Shown here: piece by piece, positions 34,731 to 43,763 of the stretch
How positions within the stretch are numbered: the stretch's first letter is position 1
How the letters are laid out: the number at the start of each line of letters is the position of its first letter
Source: Collinsella aerofaciens
Lineage (GTDB): Bacteria > Actinomycetota > Coriobacteriia > Coriobacteriales > Coriobacteriaceae
Direction: 5' to 3'
Assembly: GCF_028206995.1 (NCBI RefSeq)
Contig: NZ_JAQLFL010000004.1
Location: 62,001 to 126,000, forward strand
DNA: 64,000 nt
Notes under the pieces: model-generated
Seen by the model: only the letters and a program-made list of their open reading frames with translations
What the model was told of the DNA's origin: nothing
Database searches by the model: none
Position numbers and translations under genes: made by a program

Positions 34731-35663
34731 ATGTCCGATTTGATTAAGCTGACGCCGATCTTTCACGAGAAGATCTGGGGCGGCCGCCAGCTCGAAACCG
34801 TATTTGGTTACGACATTCCCGATGGTCCCATCGGTGAGTGCTGGGCCATCTCGGCCCACCCCAATGGCGACTGCCAGATTGCGGAGGGCCCGTATGCCGG
34901 TCACACGCTGTCGTGGCTGTGGGCCGAGCATCGCGAGCTCTTTGGCAACTGCGAGGGCAAGGAGTTCCCGCTACTCGTTAAGATTCTGGACGCCAAGGAC
35001 GACCTTTCGATCCAGATTCACCCCAACGACGAGTACGCCGCCGAGCACGAGAACGGCAGCCTGGGCAAAACCGAGTGCTGGTATGTGCTGGACTGCGAGC
35101 CCGGCTCCACGATTATCGTCGGCCAGCGCGCGCATGACCGCGCCGAGGCCGCACAGATGATCGAGGACGGCCGCTGGAACGACATGCTCAACGTGCTGCC
35201 GATCCACAAGGGCGACTTTTTCCAGATTGATTCCGGCACCGTGCACGCCATCAAGACCGGCACGCTCATTTTGGAGACGCAGCAGTCGAGCGACGTGACA
35301 TATCGCCTGTACGACTACGACCGTCCCGGCACCGATGGCAAGCTGCGCCCGCTGCACATTGAGCAGAGCCTCGACTGCATTGACTTTGATGCTCAGGCTC
35401 CGACCGACGGCACGGTGACCGCGCCCGAAGTCGATGGCGTGACCGAGCTCGAGTCTAACTCCTGCTACACCGTCGATCGTGTGCGCGTCGACGGCAGCAA
35501 GACCCTCGACCAGCGCTGGCCCTTCATGTGCCTGTCGGTCATCGACGGCGAAGGCACCGTCTGCGGCGACCCCGTCCACAAGGGAAGCCACCTGCTGGCC
35601 CCGAGCACCGTCAGCTCCATCGACCTCGAAGGCAAGATGGAACTGATCATCAGCCACCTGTAG
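34731..35663 (+). CDS. manA: Mannose-6-phosphate isomerase, class I
   Basis: 310 residues from the ATG at 34731 (GGGGG seven bases upstream; an ATG at 34725 is too close). Cupin zinc ligands are seen in DLSIQIHPNDEYAAEHE and DSGTVHAIKTGTLILE, with KIWGGRQL near the N-terminus. It interconverts mannose-6-phosphate and fructose-6-phosphate, which would handle the product of a mannose PTS. Downstream is a hairpin terminator and then a large inverted repeat. Confidence 0.93.
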   Translation: MSDLIKLTPIFHEKIWGGRQLETVFGYDIPDGPIGECWAISAHPNGDCQIAEGPYAGHTLSWLWAEHRELFGNCEGKEFPLLVKILDAKDDLSIQIHPNDEYAAEHENGSLGKTECWYVLDCEPGSTIIVGQRAHDRAEAAQMIEDGRWNDMLNVLPIHKGDFFQIDSGTVHAIKTGTLILETQQSSDVTYRLYDYDRPGTDGKLRPLHIEQSLDCIDFDAQAPTDGTVTAPEVDGVTELESNSCYTVDRVRVDGSKTLDQRWPFMCLSVIDGEGTVCGDPVHKGSHLLAPSTVSSIDLEGKMELIISHL

Positions 35664-35688
35664 GTCGCACCAACAACCCAAACGCAAC

Positions 35689-35724
35689 AAGGGGCTCTCC
35701 CGTTCTTCAACGGGGGAGCCCCTT
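35689..35724 (+). terminator. Terminator after manA
   Basis: AAGGGGCTC (35689-35697) pairs with GAGCCCCTT (35716-35724), with further inner pairing CCCGTT/AACGGG. The T-tract is short. Confidence 0.7.
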
Positions 35725-35808
35725 GCCATGTCTAAGTATTCAGCCAACCCGGCTCTCCAGATCAAAAAGCGGACGAGCAAGGCGACGTTCGCAAGCAACG
35801 TTACCTAA

Positions 35809-35938
35809 GGACCTGGGCGGGCGTATGGGGCAACATCGATCGCGAGTTCCGCACGCAAAGGAGGCCACTTAATGTGGCCTCCGTCTTGCGCAGGACTGCC
35901 CGAGCAGGCGATGTTGCCCCATACGCCCGCCCAGGTCC
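35809..35938. repeat. 130-bp structure with perfect 30-bp inverted ends and an inner hairpin
   Basis: Arm 35809-35838 (starting GGACCTGGGCGGGCGTATGG) and its exact 30-base complement at 35909-35938 enclose a second perfect hairpin GGAGGCCAC-TTAAT-GTGGCCTCC (35860-35882). It fills the gap between convergent manA and pcrA, eight bases from the pcrA stop. No open frame. Could be a double-ended terminator, a structured RNA or a palindromic mobile sequence. Confidence 0.8.
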
Positions 35939-35945
35939 GCCGGGA

Positions 35946-38846
35946 TCACGACAGCTTGACGATCGGTGCAAAGCCCTTCATTAGCTTTTTGGTCTGGCCG
36001 GTCTTTTCGAATTGAACCTCAATCATGTCTCCGGCGACCGAGATCACGGTACCCGTGCCAAAGGTCTTGTGGCTCACGGTATCGCCCGCGGCAAAGTCCT
36101 GCGATGCGCTGGCGCGATCGACCTTGCGCTCCACCGTCGGCGACACCTTGGACGACGGCTTTTTGGCTCGCGGCGCGCCCGAACCAAAGGTCGAGGCAAC
36201 ACGGCCGGCATTGGGCGAGACCCCACGATGGCGTTCGGTCCCGTAGCTGCTGCCGCCAAAGAAATCGTCAAAGCTCGATCCGCCGCGCGAACCGGAACCG
36301 CCGGTCGAGCGCGTATGCGAGCCGAACACCTTGCCGCCATACATATCCGAGCCCATGCCCGAGCCAAAGGTGCCGTGACGGTCGCCGCGCTTCTCCCAGC
36401 CCGTGCCTTCAAAGCCGGCAGAGCCGATACCGCTAAACTCGATATCCTCAAACGGAATCTCGTTGAGGAAGCGCGAACGCGGGTTGGCAGAGGTCGAGCC
36501 GTAGGTGCGACGCGTGGCCGCATAGGTCAAGAACAGGCGCTTACGGGCGCGCGTGATGGCGACGTAGGCCAGGCGACGCTCCTCCTCGAGCTTACCCGGG
36601 TCATCGCTGCCGCCAAAGTCGTGCACGTGCGGGAAGATACCCTCCTCCATGCCGGCCACGAACACCGCCGGGAACTCCAGGCCCTTGGCGGAGTGGATGG
36701 TCATCATGGTAATGGCATGCGTCTCGCCGGCCAGAGAATCCAAGTCGGAGCGCAGGGCCAGCCACTCCATGAGCGCCGGCAGCGCCTTACAGGTGAGCGG
36801 ACCGTAGGTGCGCTCGATCTCGTCGGCATGCACGGCACCCGCCGGCATCTCCGTCGACGCGGCATATGCGTTGCCCGCGATGGCGGCGGCCAGAGCATCC
36901 TGCGGCGAGAGCGCCGGGGCGGCTAGGCTATCGAGCGGATTGGAACCTGCGGCATCGCGCGCGCCGACCAGCGCCTCAAACGAGGACGCGGGCGCGGACG
37001 GTCCCGGCTCGGGCGCAGGCGCGCTCACCACAACGGGCTCGGGCTCAGCGTCGGCAGGCACATCGGCAACGCCAGCCGCGCGCAGCTCTTCCAAGCTCTC
37101 AAGCGTACCCTCGATATCCTCGTGTGTCTCTTCAAATTCGGCCGCAACGCCCAGGAATTCCTGGATGTTCTCGGCGCGGCTCTCGGACTCCATGGTGCCC
37201 TCGGCGCGGAAAGCCTGCAGCAGGCCCGTCTTGTCGACAATCATCTCGACGACGTCCTTGAGCTCGCCATCCATGCGACGGCCCTCGCGCACCAGCGACA
37301 CAAAGCTCGACAGGCCATTGCGCACCTTGGCGCTAAACATGCCGGTTTCGGCGCACGCGATCTCGCAGGCCTGGAAGAACGAGCAGCGGTTGTCGCGCGC
37401 CAGCTGCTCAATTTTTTGAATCGAGGTGGAACCGATGCCGCGGCGAGGTGTGTTGATGACGCGCTTGACGCTCATCTCGTCAGCCGGGTTCACGATCATC
37501 TTGAGGTAGGCCATGACGTCGCGGATCTCGGCACGGTCGAAGAACCGCGTGCCGCCCACGATCTTGTAGGGCACGCCCGCGCGCAGGAACATATCTTCGA
37601 GAATGCGCGACTGGGCGTTGGTACGATAGAACACGGCGATATCGTCGTAGCTCGTGCCCTTGGAGTGCAGCTTCTCGATCTCGCCGGCAATCCAGCGGCC
37701 CTCGTCGCGCTCGTCGCTTGCCTGGAAGGCCTGGATCTTCTCGCCATCGCCCTCGGCCGTAAACAGGCGCTTGTCCTTGCGCTGCGAGTTATGGCGCACC
37801 ACGGCGTTGGCGGCACTCAGGATATGACCAGTAGAGCGGTAGTTCTGCTCCAGCTTAACGGTCTTGCAGTCTTTAAAGTCCTTCTCAAAGTCCAGGATAT
37901 TGGTGATGTCGGCACCACGCCAGCTATAAATGGACTGGTCGTCGTCGCCCACGACCATGAGGTTTTGGTACTTGGCGGCCAGCAGGTTGGCGATCTCGTA
38001 CTGGACGTGGTTGGTGTCCTGATACTCGTCGACGCTAATGTAGCGGAAGCGCTCTTGGTACTTATCGAGCACCTCGGGGCGGGTGCGCAGCAGCTCGAGC
38101 GTGCGCACGAGCAGGTCGTCGAAGTCCATCGCGTTGGCGGCGCGCAGGCGGCGTTCCAGCTCCAAGTAGACCTGCGCGGCCTTTTTGTCGTTGGGGCTGT
38201 CGGCGGATTTGAGCATGTCCTCGGGGCCGATCATGGCGTTTTTGGCCGAACTGATCTTGCTGCGGATCATGTTGATGGGGAACTGCTTTTGCTCGATGCC
38301 GAGCGCCTGCATAATGTCACGCACCATGCGCTTTGAGTCATCGTCATCGTAGATGGTGAACTGGCCGGTGTAGCCCAGCAGGTCGGCGTCCTCGCGCAGC
38401 ATGCGCACGCACATAGCATGGAAGGTGCACACCCACATGCCGCGGGTACCGCTGGGGATGAGTGCCGCCAGACGCTCGCGCATCTCGGCCGCGGCCTTGT
38501 TGGTAAACGTGATGGCAAGGATCTGCCAGGGCTTAACGCCCAGGTCGCCGAGCATATGTGCGATGCGAAAGGTCAAGACGCGGGTCTTGCCCGAGCCGGC
38601 GCCGGCAAGGACCAGCAACGGACCCTCGGTGGTCAGGACCGCCTCGCGCTGGGCGGGATTAAGGCTGTCGAGGTCGACGAGCGGCTTGGCGGGTTTGGGT
38701 GCCGGCGCGGGAGCGTCGTAGATGTCGAGCGGAACGAGCTCGGGCTCCGGCGCAGCGGGGGCGGTGTATGCATTGAGCGGCACGGGTCCCGGCGTGGGCG
38801 GCACGGGTACCGCGGCGTTCTTTTCCCAGGGCAAGGGCTGGGTCAT
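35946..38846 (-). CDS. pcrA: ATP-dependent DNA helicase PcrA/UvrD, enlarged
   Basis: 966 residues from the ATG at 38846 (GAGGAG upstream). Superfamily-1 motifs: Q-motif LNPAQREAVLTTEG, Walker A VLAGAGSGKTRVL, VDEYQDTNHVQYEIANLLA, GDDDQSIYSWRGADI, TIHSAKGLEFPAVF and VAITRARKRLFL; the C-terminus ends with the Tudor-like RNA-polymerase-binding module (GDTVSHKTFGTGTVISVAGD). Typical PcrA is ~730 residues: here an N-terminal Pro-rich lead, a ~115-residue Ala/Pro-rich insert before motif V and a Gly/Ser-rich linker near the C-terminus add the rest. Confidence 0.93.
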   Translation of the reverse strand: MTQPLPWEKNAAVPVPPTPGPVPLNAYTAPAAPEPELVPLDIYDAPAPAPKPAKPLVDLDSLNPAQREAVLTTEGPLLVLAGAGSGKTRVLTFRIAHMLGDLGVKPWQILAITFTNKAAAEMRERLAALIPSGTRGMWVCTFHAMCVRMLREDADLLGYTGQFTIYDDDDSKRMVRDIMQALGIEQKQFPINMIRSKISSAKNAMIGPEDMLKSADSPNDKKAAQVYLELERRLRAANAMDFDDLLVRTLELLRTRPEVLDKYQERFRYISVDEYQDTNHVQYEIANLLAAKYQNLMVVGDDDQSIYSWRGADITNILDFEKDFKDCKTVKLEQNYRSTGHILSAANAVVRHNSQRKDKRLFTAEGDGEKIQAFQASDERDEGRWIAGEIEKLHSKGTSYDDIAVFYRTNAQSRILEDMFLRAGVPYKIVGGTRFFDRAEIRDVMAYLKMIVNPADEMSVKRVINTPRRGIGSTSIQKIEQLARDNRCSFFQACEIACAETGMFSAKVRNGLSSFVSLVREGRRMDGELKDVVEMIVDKTGLLQAFRAEGTMESESRAENIQEFLGVAAEFEETHEDIEGTLESLEELRAAGVADVPADAEPEPVVVSAPAPEPGPSAPASSFEALVGARDAAGSNPLDSLAAPALSPQDALAAAIAGNAYAASTEMPAGAVHADEIERTYGPLTCKALPALMEWLALRSDLDSLAGETHAITMMTIHSAKGLEFPAVFVAGMEEGIFPHVHDFGGSDDPGKLEEERRLAYVAITRARKRLFLTYAATRRTYGSTSANPRSRFLNEIPFEDIEFSGIGSAGFEGTGWEKRGDRHGTFGSGMGSDMYGGKVFGSHTRSTGGSGSRGGSSFDDFFGGSSYGTERHRGVSPNAGRVASTFGSGAPRAKKPSSKVSPTVERKVDRASASQDFAAGDTVSHKTFGTGTVISVAGDMIEVQFEKTGQTKKLMKGFAPIVKLS

Positions 38847-39067
38847 GGGCGACTCCTCATCTGACGGACGGCGCGCCTGCGGGCGGCGCCATAGTTTGAG
38901 CCGTACCAGTATACCGAGCCGCGCGGACACCGACGCAAATCACACCACGACTCCGTCCGCCACAATCGGGCCCGCCCAGCGGATTTGGCGCAATGGGGTC
39001 AGGTTACTTTGCACCAATCTATTGACAATCACGAAACCACCGATGTCATGGCAGCAGCAGCGAGCGA

Positions 39068-39159
39068 CGGTCAGGGCGAACAAATTGGCATGAAAAGGGG
39101 GCGGCATAGACCTTTTGGTCATGCCGCCCCCTTTGAATGACAAGTTGTCGCCCTGACCG
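39068..39159 (-). terminator. Nested inverted repeat and terminator of uppP
   Basis: An inner perfect stem (39094-39107 with 39121-39134, containing AAAGGGGGCGGCAT, plus GACC-TTTT-GGTC at the tip) is followed on the minus strand by TTTTC. An outer inverted pair CGGTCAGGGCGA/TCGCCCTGACCG (39068-39083 and 39145-39159) encloses it. The gap 38847-39178 contains nothing else I can support. Confidence 0.8.
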
Positions 39160-39178
39160 CCGCGCAGCGTCGACTAAG

Positions 39179-40159
39179 TTAGAGGCCGAGCATCGGCTCC
39201 AAGACGAAGAAGTACGCAAGCACCACGATGCCCAGAACGATGCGGTAGACGCCGAAGCACTTGAAGTCGTGACGGCGGACGAAGCCCATGAGCCACTTGA
39301 TAGCGATGAGCGAAACCACAAAGGCCACAACGCAGCCCACGCCCAGGATGGCGACCTCGTTGGCACCGAACGTACCGCCCTTGATGAAATACTTGACCAG
39401 CTTGAGCGCACTCGCGCCAAACATGACAGGGATGGCCAGGAAGAACGTAAACTTGGACGCCACCGAACGCGTGCAGCCCAAAAGCAGGCCGCCGATGATG
39501 GTGGAACCGGAGCGCGACGTGCCCGGAATCAGCGAGAGCACCTGGAAGCATCCGATGCCCAGTGCGGTCTTCCAACTCAGGTCCTCGAGCGTGGTGATGG
39601 AACCAAAGTCCAGATCCTCGTCATCGTCCTCATCCTCAGCGGTAGCCGCGGCGGGCGCCGCAAAGTGCGCACCGGCGGGACGTCCACCCGACACCACAGC
39701 ACGCGAACCAAACGAACCGGCAACGGCCATTTCCTCGCGCTTGCTCGCGCGCCAGTTCTCGATCACGATAAACAGCACGCCGTACACAATGAGCGCCAGC
39801 GCCACGACGGGAGCATTGTAGAAATGCTCCTCCATCCAGTCGTTAAGCGGCAGACCGATCGCCGCGGCGGGAATGCAGCCGAGCACAATCTTGCCCCACA
39901 GCACCCAGGTGTCGCGACGGCCCTCCTTGCCCTTGCTGGGCGAGAACGGATTGAGCTCATGGAAGAACAGCACACAGACGGCCAGAATGGCGCCGAGCTG
40001 AATCACGACCAGGAACATATTCCAGAACGTCTCGCTCACGTTCATCTTGACGAACTCGTCCACCAAGATCATGTGACCGGTCGACGAAACAGGCAGCCAT
40101 TCGGTGATGCCCTCGACCAGGCCCATGAAGGCAGATTTTAGAAGCTCGATAATATCCAA
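39179..40159 (-). CDS. uppP: Undecaprenyl-diphosphatase UppP (BacA)
   Basis: 326 residues if started at the TTG at 40159, which follows GAGGGGGTCCCT and yields the family-typical LDIIELLKSAFMGLVEGITEWLPVSS; a GTG at 40180 lies upstream of that site and is less likely. Catalytic motifs EGITEWLPVSSTGHM and PGTSRSGSTIIGG are intact. It recycles the lipid carrier for peptidoglycan. An extra ~50-residue cytoplasmic loop (residues ~155-205), Ala-rich then acidic (AEDEDDDEDLD), interrupts the usual ~270-residue protein. Confidence 0.93.
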   Translation of the reverse strand: MDIIELLKSAFMGLVEGITEWLPVSSTGHMILVDEFVKMNVSETFWNMFLVVIQLGAILAVCVLFFHELNPFSPSKGKEGRRDTWVLWGKIVLGCIPAAAIGLPLNDWMEEHFYNAPVVALALIVYGVLFIVIENWRASKREEMAVAGSFGSRAVVSGGRPAGAHFAAPAAATAEDEDDDEDLDFGSITTLEDLSWKTALGIGCFQVLSLIPGTSRSGSTIIGGLLLGCTRSVASKFTFFLAIPVMFGASALKLVKYFIKGGTFGANEVAILGVGCVVAFVVSLIAIKWLMGFVRRHDFKCFGVYRIVLGIVVLAYFFVLEPMLGL

Positions 40160-40406
40160 AGGGACCCCCTCGTTAGACACCCGCCGATATTGTTCTGCGG
40201 ACGGTGCGGGCGATGTCCCATTATCAACCGTTCGGGCGCGTCTACGCCTACCCTTACCAAAAAACTCGCCCGTTCACAGAATTGCGAGTGGTCAAACCCA
40301 AATCCTTGGGTATAACTGCAACAAGATAAAGTGTCCGGCGGCCAACGCGCCCGCGCCCGCCCGATGCACGAGCCCCGCGCCCGTGCGATAGACCAAGGAG
40401 GAAACC

Positions 40407-40844
40407 ATGAACGAGGGCTACACCAAGGTATTTGTTTCACTCGACGGTACTGAGCAGCAGGATTTTGTGCTCGCACGCGCCATCAAGGTCGCCGCGAACA
40501 ACGGCGCCAAGCTAATCATCGGCCACGTTATCGATTCCACGGCGCTCGAGAGCGCCGGTTCCTATCCGGTCGATCTGGTCAACGGCCTAGAGGAGGCATT
40601 TAAGAACTCCATCGCCAAGCAGCTCGAAGAGGCCAAGGCCAATCCCGATATTCCCGAGGTCGAGGTCATGATTCGCGCCGGCCGTATTCGCGAGACGCTC
40701 AAGGACGAGATGCTCGACGTGGTTAAGCCCGACCTGGTGCTCTGCGGCGCCCGCGGCCTGTCCTCGATCAAGTATGCGCTGCTGGGTTCGATTTCGACGT
40801 TCCTGCTGCGCAACACGGACTGCGACATTTTGGTCGTAAAGTAG
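40407..40844 (+). CDS. Universal stress protein
   Basis: 145 residues of the UspA fold: KVFVSLDGTEQQDFVL at the N-terminus and the ATP-type loop LVLCGARGLSSIKYALLGSIS with LLRNTDCDILVVK at the C-terminus. It probably binds ATP (Gly-x2-Gly-x9-Gly pattern, partly altered). AAGGAGG precedes the ATG. Monocistronic, followed by a palindrome and a terminator. Confidence 0.92.
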   Translation: MNEGYTKVFVSLDGTEQQDFVLARAIKVAANNGAKLIIGHVIDSTALESAGSYPVDLVNGLEEAFKNSIAKQLEEAKANPDIPEVEVMIRAGRIRETLKDEMLDVVKPDLVLCGARGLSSIKYALLGSISTFLLRNTDCDILVVK

Positions 40845-40857
40845 CGTTGCTCCCACC

Positions 40858-40950
40858 GGCCGCGGGGCCTGCGGGGTTTCCACGGGCACGTCCTCGCCGC
40901 GTTGCGGCTGCGGGATGTGCCCTTAGGAAACCCCTCCCGGCCCCGCGGCC
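40858..40950. repeat. Long imperfect inverted repeat after the universal stress gene
   Basis: Left arm 40858-40889 and right arm 40917-40950 pair in three blocks: GGCCGCGGGGCC, GGGGTTTCC and GGGCAC with their complements, separated by two- and three-base bulges. No open frame. Confidence 0.7.
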
Positions 40951-40992
40951 TTCGCAGCCTTACTTCAACGAGTTATCTGATGGAAAAATGGC

Positions 40993-41024
40993 GTGCCGCC
41001 CCGTTTGGGGCGGCACATTTTGTT
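40993..41024. terminator. Bidirectional terminator
   Basis: GTGCCGCCCC (40993-41002) pairs exactly with 41007-41016 around GTTT; ATTTTGTTT follows on the plus strand and a T-run on the minus, serving the stress-protein gene and the sensor kinase gene. Confidence 0.85.
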
Positions 41025-41047
41025 TGGACGGGCGTTTGCCGTGTGCG

Positions 41048-42091
41048 TTACTCGAAGTATTGGAACTTGTTGGTTGAGAAGGCGAATGTTACGACGAAGC
41101 CTTTGCCGGAGTCGGATGCCGCGGTGACGTCGATGCCCATCTTGGAGCACAGGCGCGCCACCAGGTAGAGGCCGATGCCCGTTGCGCGCTTGGTGGTGCG
41201 GCCGTTGTCGCCGGTAAAGCCCTTCTCGAACACGCGCGGCAGGTCTGCCGCACACACGCCGCAGCCGTTGTCCGCGACGGTAAGCTCGATGCGCTCGCTC
41301 GCCAGACCCTCGTCCAGCAACGCACCCGAAAACACGATCTTTGCGCCGTCCTCACGCGCATATTTAATGCTGTTCTGAATGAGCTGGCCCAGAATAAACT
41401 CGAGCCATTTCTCGTCGGTAAAGACCTCAAAGTCGAGGTTCTCGCACACCGGAGCCACGTGCGCCGCGATAAGCTCGCGCGCGTTGGCTTTAATCGCGCC
41501 CGTCACCAAGGTCTTGAGATCCCAGCGGCGAATCAGGTAGTCGCGCTCCACGACTTCCGAGCGCGCATAGTACAGAGCTTGGTCGATATAGCGCTCCACG
41601 CGGGCAAGCTCGCGTGCCAGATCGTCCACGCGCGACAGGTCGTCTTCGCTACCGTCCAGGTTTTCCAAAATCAGATGGGCCGCCGCCAGGGGCAGCTTGG
41701 CCTCGTGGACCCAGCTCTCGATATAGTCGCGATAGTCATCGGTCTGACGCCGGCCTTCGGCAACCTCGTCGCAGGCGGCTTTGCCCACCCGGCGCAAGAC
41801 CTCGTACTCGAGCTCGCCCTCGGCATAGGTCGGGCATTGCACCATCTCCTGCACCCATGCGGGACTCTCGAGCTCCTCTGCCGCACGCTCCAGCTGGCGC
41901 AGAAAACGACGACGGCGCGCGTATTCGATCACGATGCCGAGCATGCCAAAGATAAAGGACACGCCGACCGCCACGACCACGATAGAGACGGGTGCACCGG
42001 CGACCGTCAGCACAAAGCAGCTCAGCAGCACGCCGCACGTCCACACGGCGACGGGAAGCAGCGCGTCTTTAAAGAACTTGCCAAACGACAT
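41048..42091 (-). CDS. BceS-like sensor histidine kinase
   Basis: 347 residues. Two N-terminal membrane helices (about residues 11-32 and 37-58) with almost no outer loop, a short linker, then the dimerisation box YIESWVHEAKLPLAAAHL with the phospho-His in WVHE and the ATPase motifs QLIQNSIKYA, DNGCGV, GFTGDNGRTTKRATGIGLYL. This is the intramembrane-sensing BceS type, which normally reports on a BceAB transporter; no such transporter genes adjoin. Follows its response regulator by nine bases. Confidence 0.88.
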   Translation of the reverse strand: MSFGKFFKDALLPVAVWTCGVLLSCFVLTVAGAPVSIVVVAVGVSFIFGMLGIVIEYARRRRFLRQLERAAEELESPAWVQEMVQCPTYAEGELEYEVLRRVGKAACDEVAEGRRQTDDYRDYIESWVHEAKLPLAAAHLILENLDGSEDDLSRVDDLARELARVERYIDQALYYARSEVVERDYLIRRWDLKTLVTGAIKANARELIAAHVAPVCENLDFEVFTDEKWLEFILGQLIQNSIKYAREDGAKIVFSGALLDEGLASERIELTVADNGCGVCAADLPRVFEKGFTGDNGRTTKRATGIGLYLVARLCSKMGIDVTAASDSGKGFVVTFAFSTNKFQYFE

Positions 42092-42100
42092 AGCCGGCCC

Positions 42101-42772
42101 CTAGACCGAATAGCCTTGGCCGCGGTGCGTTGTCAAATACCCCTTGATGCCGATTTTTTCGAGCGTGGTGCGCAGGCGGTTGATGTTGACGGTGAGCGTA
42201 TTGTCGTCCACGAAGGCGTCGGAGTCCCACAGGTCCTGCATGATGGCCGAGCGCGAAACAATCTTGCCCGCGCGGCTCAGAAGCAGTGAGAGGATACGCA
42301 GCTCGTTTTTGGTGAGCTCGGTGCTAGTGCCGGTTTGCGTGTTGGTAACCATGGAGCGGGCGAGGTCGAGCTCCAGCCCCTTGTGGACAAGTGTGCTGCG
42401 CTCGCCTGCCGCCGCGGTGCGACGCAGCAGTGCGTTGATGCGCGCCACGAGCACACGGGCGCTGTAGGGCTTGGGAACAAAGTCGTCCGCGCCGAGCGTC
42501 ATGGCCATGACCTCGTCGATCTCGGTCGTGCGCGACGTGAGGACGATAATGGGAACCTCGGATTCGCGGCGAACCTCGTGGCAGATATGCTGGCCGTCCT
42601 TGACGGGAAGTGTGAGGTCGAGCAGCACCAGGTCGGGCGCGGCGGCGAGAATATCGCGCGAGACATGCTCAAACGATTCGCAGGCCTCGATTTCAAACCC
42701 GGCGCGGGCAAGGATGTCGATAAGCTCACGACGAATGGGCTCGTCGTCCTCAACGACATAGATCAGCGCCAT
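42101..42772 (-). CDS. OmpR-family response regulator (BceR-like)
   Basis: 223 residues. Receiver domain with the acceptor Asp in LVLLDLTLPVKDG and the switch Thr in VLTSRTTE; winged-helix domain with LTKNELRILSLLLSRAGK and VNINRLRTTLEKIG. Forms an operon with the BceS-like kinase. Likely controls genes for resistance to cell-wall-active peptides, by analogy to the BceRS/VraRS family. Confidence 0.92.
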   Translation of the reverse strand: MALIYVVEDDEPIRRELIDILARAGFEIEACESFEHVSRDILAAAPDLVLLDLTLPVKDGQHICHEVRRESEVPIIVLTSRTTEIDEVMAMTLGADDFVPKPYSARVLVARINALLRRTAAAGERSTLVHKGLELDLARSMVTNTQTGTSTELTKNELRILSLLLSRAGKIVSRSAIMQDLWDSDAFVDDNTLTVNINRLRTTLEKIGIKGYLTTHRGQGYSV

Positions 42773-42950
42773 GGATTCCGCTCCCCTCTTGGTTGTCTTG
42801 CCCCATTATGACCGCGGAGCCGCAGGTGCGCGCCTCGCGCGGCACCAAGGTGACAGAACTGTTCGCAAGCGGGGGCGTTTTGTCCGCCTCACGCTCGCGA
42901 CGGAAACGGAGACCAAAATGAGTTTTTAATCCCCGTCCCAGAAAAATCAT

Positions 42951-43658
42951 TTAGCGGCGGGCGCGGAGCTTTTCGTAGCCGTCGGCAAAGAAGGCGACCG
43001 TGGCGGCGTCGGCCTCCGCAGCGTCCGTCTCGGTTGCGGGAACCACGCCGTGCTCGTCGCTCACCAGGAACAGCGCGCCCTTGAGCTGCGCGGGAATGTC
43101 TACGCGCGTGACCGGGATGCCCTTGGTCTGGGCCAGCTGCTCAATGAGCGTCGCCGTGCCGCACAGGCACTCGTCCGCCGGCGCCACAAAGGCAAGCTCG
43201 CCGTTACCGACGGCGGCGAGCAGCTCGGGCGCCACGCCGGTCTCGTCGGCCTCGGAGCGGGCCTCGGCGGAGCGGGCACGTAGCGCCTTAGCCGACGTAT
43301 CGGTTAGCGGCTCGTACTCCCCCACCGTCATGGCGGCGTTGCCGTTAACGTCGATCACCAGCATGAGCACGCCATCGTGCGCGGTATAGTCGCCCTCGGC
43401 TAGCGACCACTCAACGTGCTGCTTGGCCCAGCTGAGCATGTTATGGGTAAGCGGCTCGCCCTGCACCAAGCGCTCGGACAGTGCGCGAATGTGGCGGTTG
43501 AGCATGGGCACCTTTTTATTGGACATGCGCCAACGGCAGACAAGCGCGGGCTTGTCGAGCGTAAACTTCTCGACCGCCTCCTGATTGGCGCAAAAGTCCT
43601 CGTACGCACGCTGATCCTCGGCATTGCCAAACAGCTCGGCATCATCAATCTGGGGCAT
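42951..43658 (-). CDS. Unknown protein, actinobacterial type
   Basis: 235 residues from the ATG at 43658, spaced seven bases from GAAAGG; ATGs upstream are too close to it. Mixed alpha/beta composition with KPALVCRWRMSNKKVPMLNRH, GVLMLVIDVNGNAAMTVGEYEPL and LVSDEHGVVPATETD; no membrane helix, signal or recognised catalytic motif. The internal acidic-Ala stretch suggests two small domains. Function not assigned. Confidence 0.65.
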   Translation of the reverse strand: MPQIDDAELFGNAEDQRAYEDFCANQEAVEKFTLDKPALVCRWRMSNKKVPMLNRHIRALSERLVQGEPLTHNMLSWAKQHVEWSLAEGDYTAHDGVLMLVIDVNGNAAMTVGEYEPLTDTSAKALRARSAEARSEADETGVAPELLAAVGNGELAFVAPADECLCGTATLIEQLAQTKGIPVTRVDIPAQLKGALFLVSDEHGVVPATETDAAEADAATVAFFADGYEKLRARR

Positions 43659-43695
43659 GGTCATACCTTTCGTGTTAGTCATTCCGTCCTCTTAT

Positions 43696-43734
43696 ACCAA
43701 AAAGACGGCCCTCCAAACGGAGCGACCGTCTTTT
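43696..43734 (-). terminator. Terminator of purH
   Basis: AAAAGACGG (43700-43708) pairs with CCGTCTTTT (43726-43734); a run of five Ts follows on the minus strand. Confidence 0.85.
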
Positions 43735-43763
43735 GCAGAGATTATTTTGTCCCGGGGCGAAAC

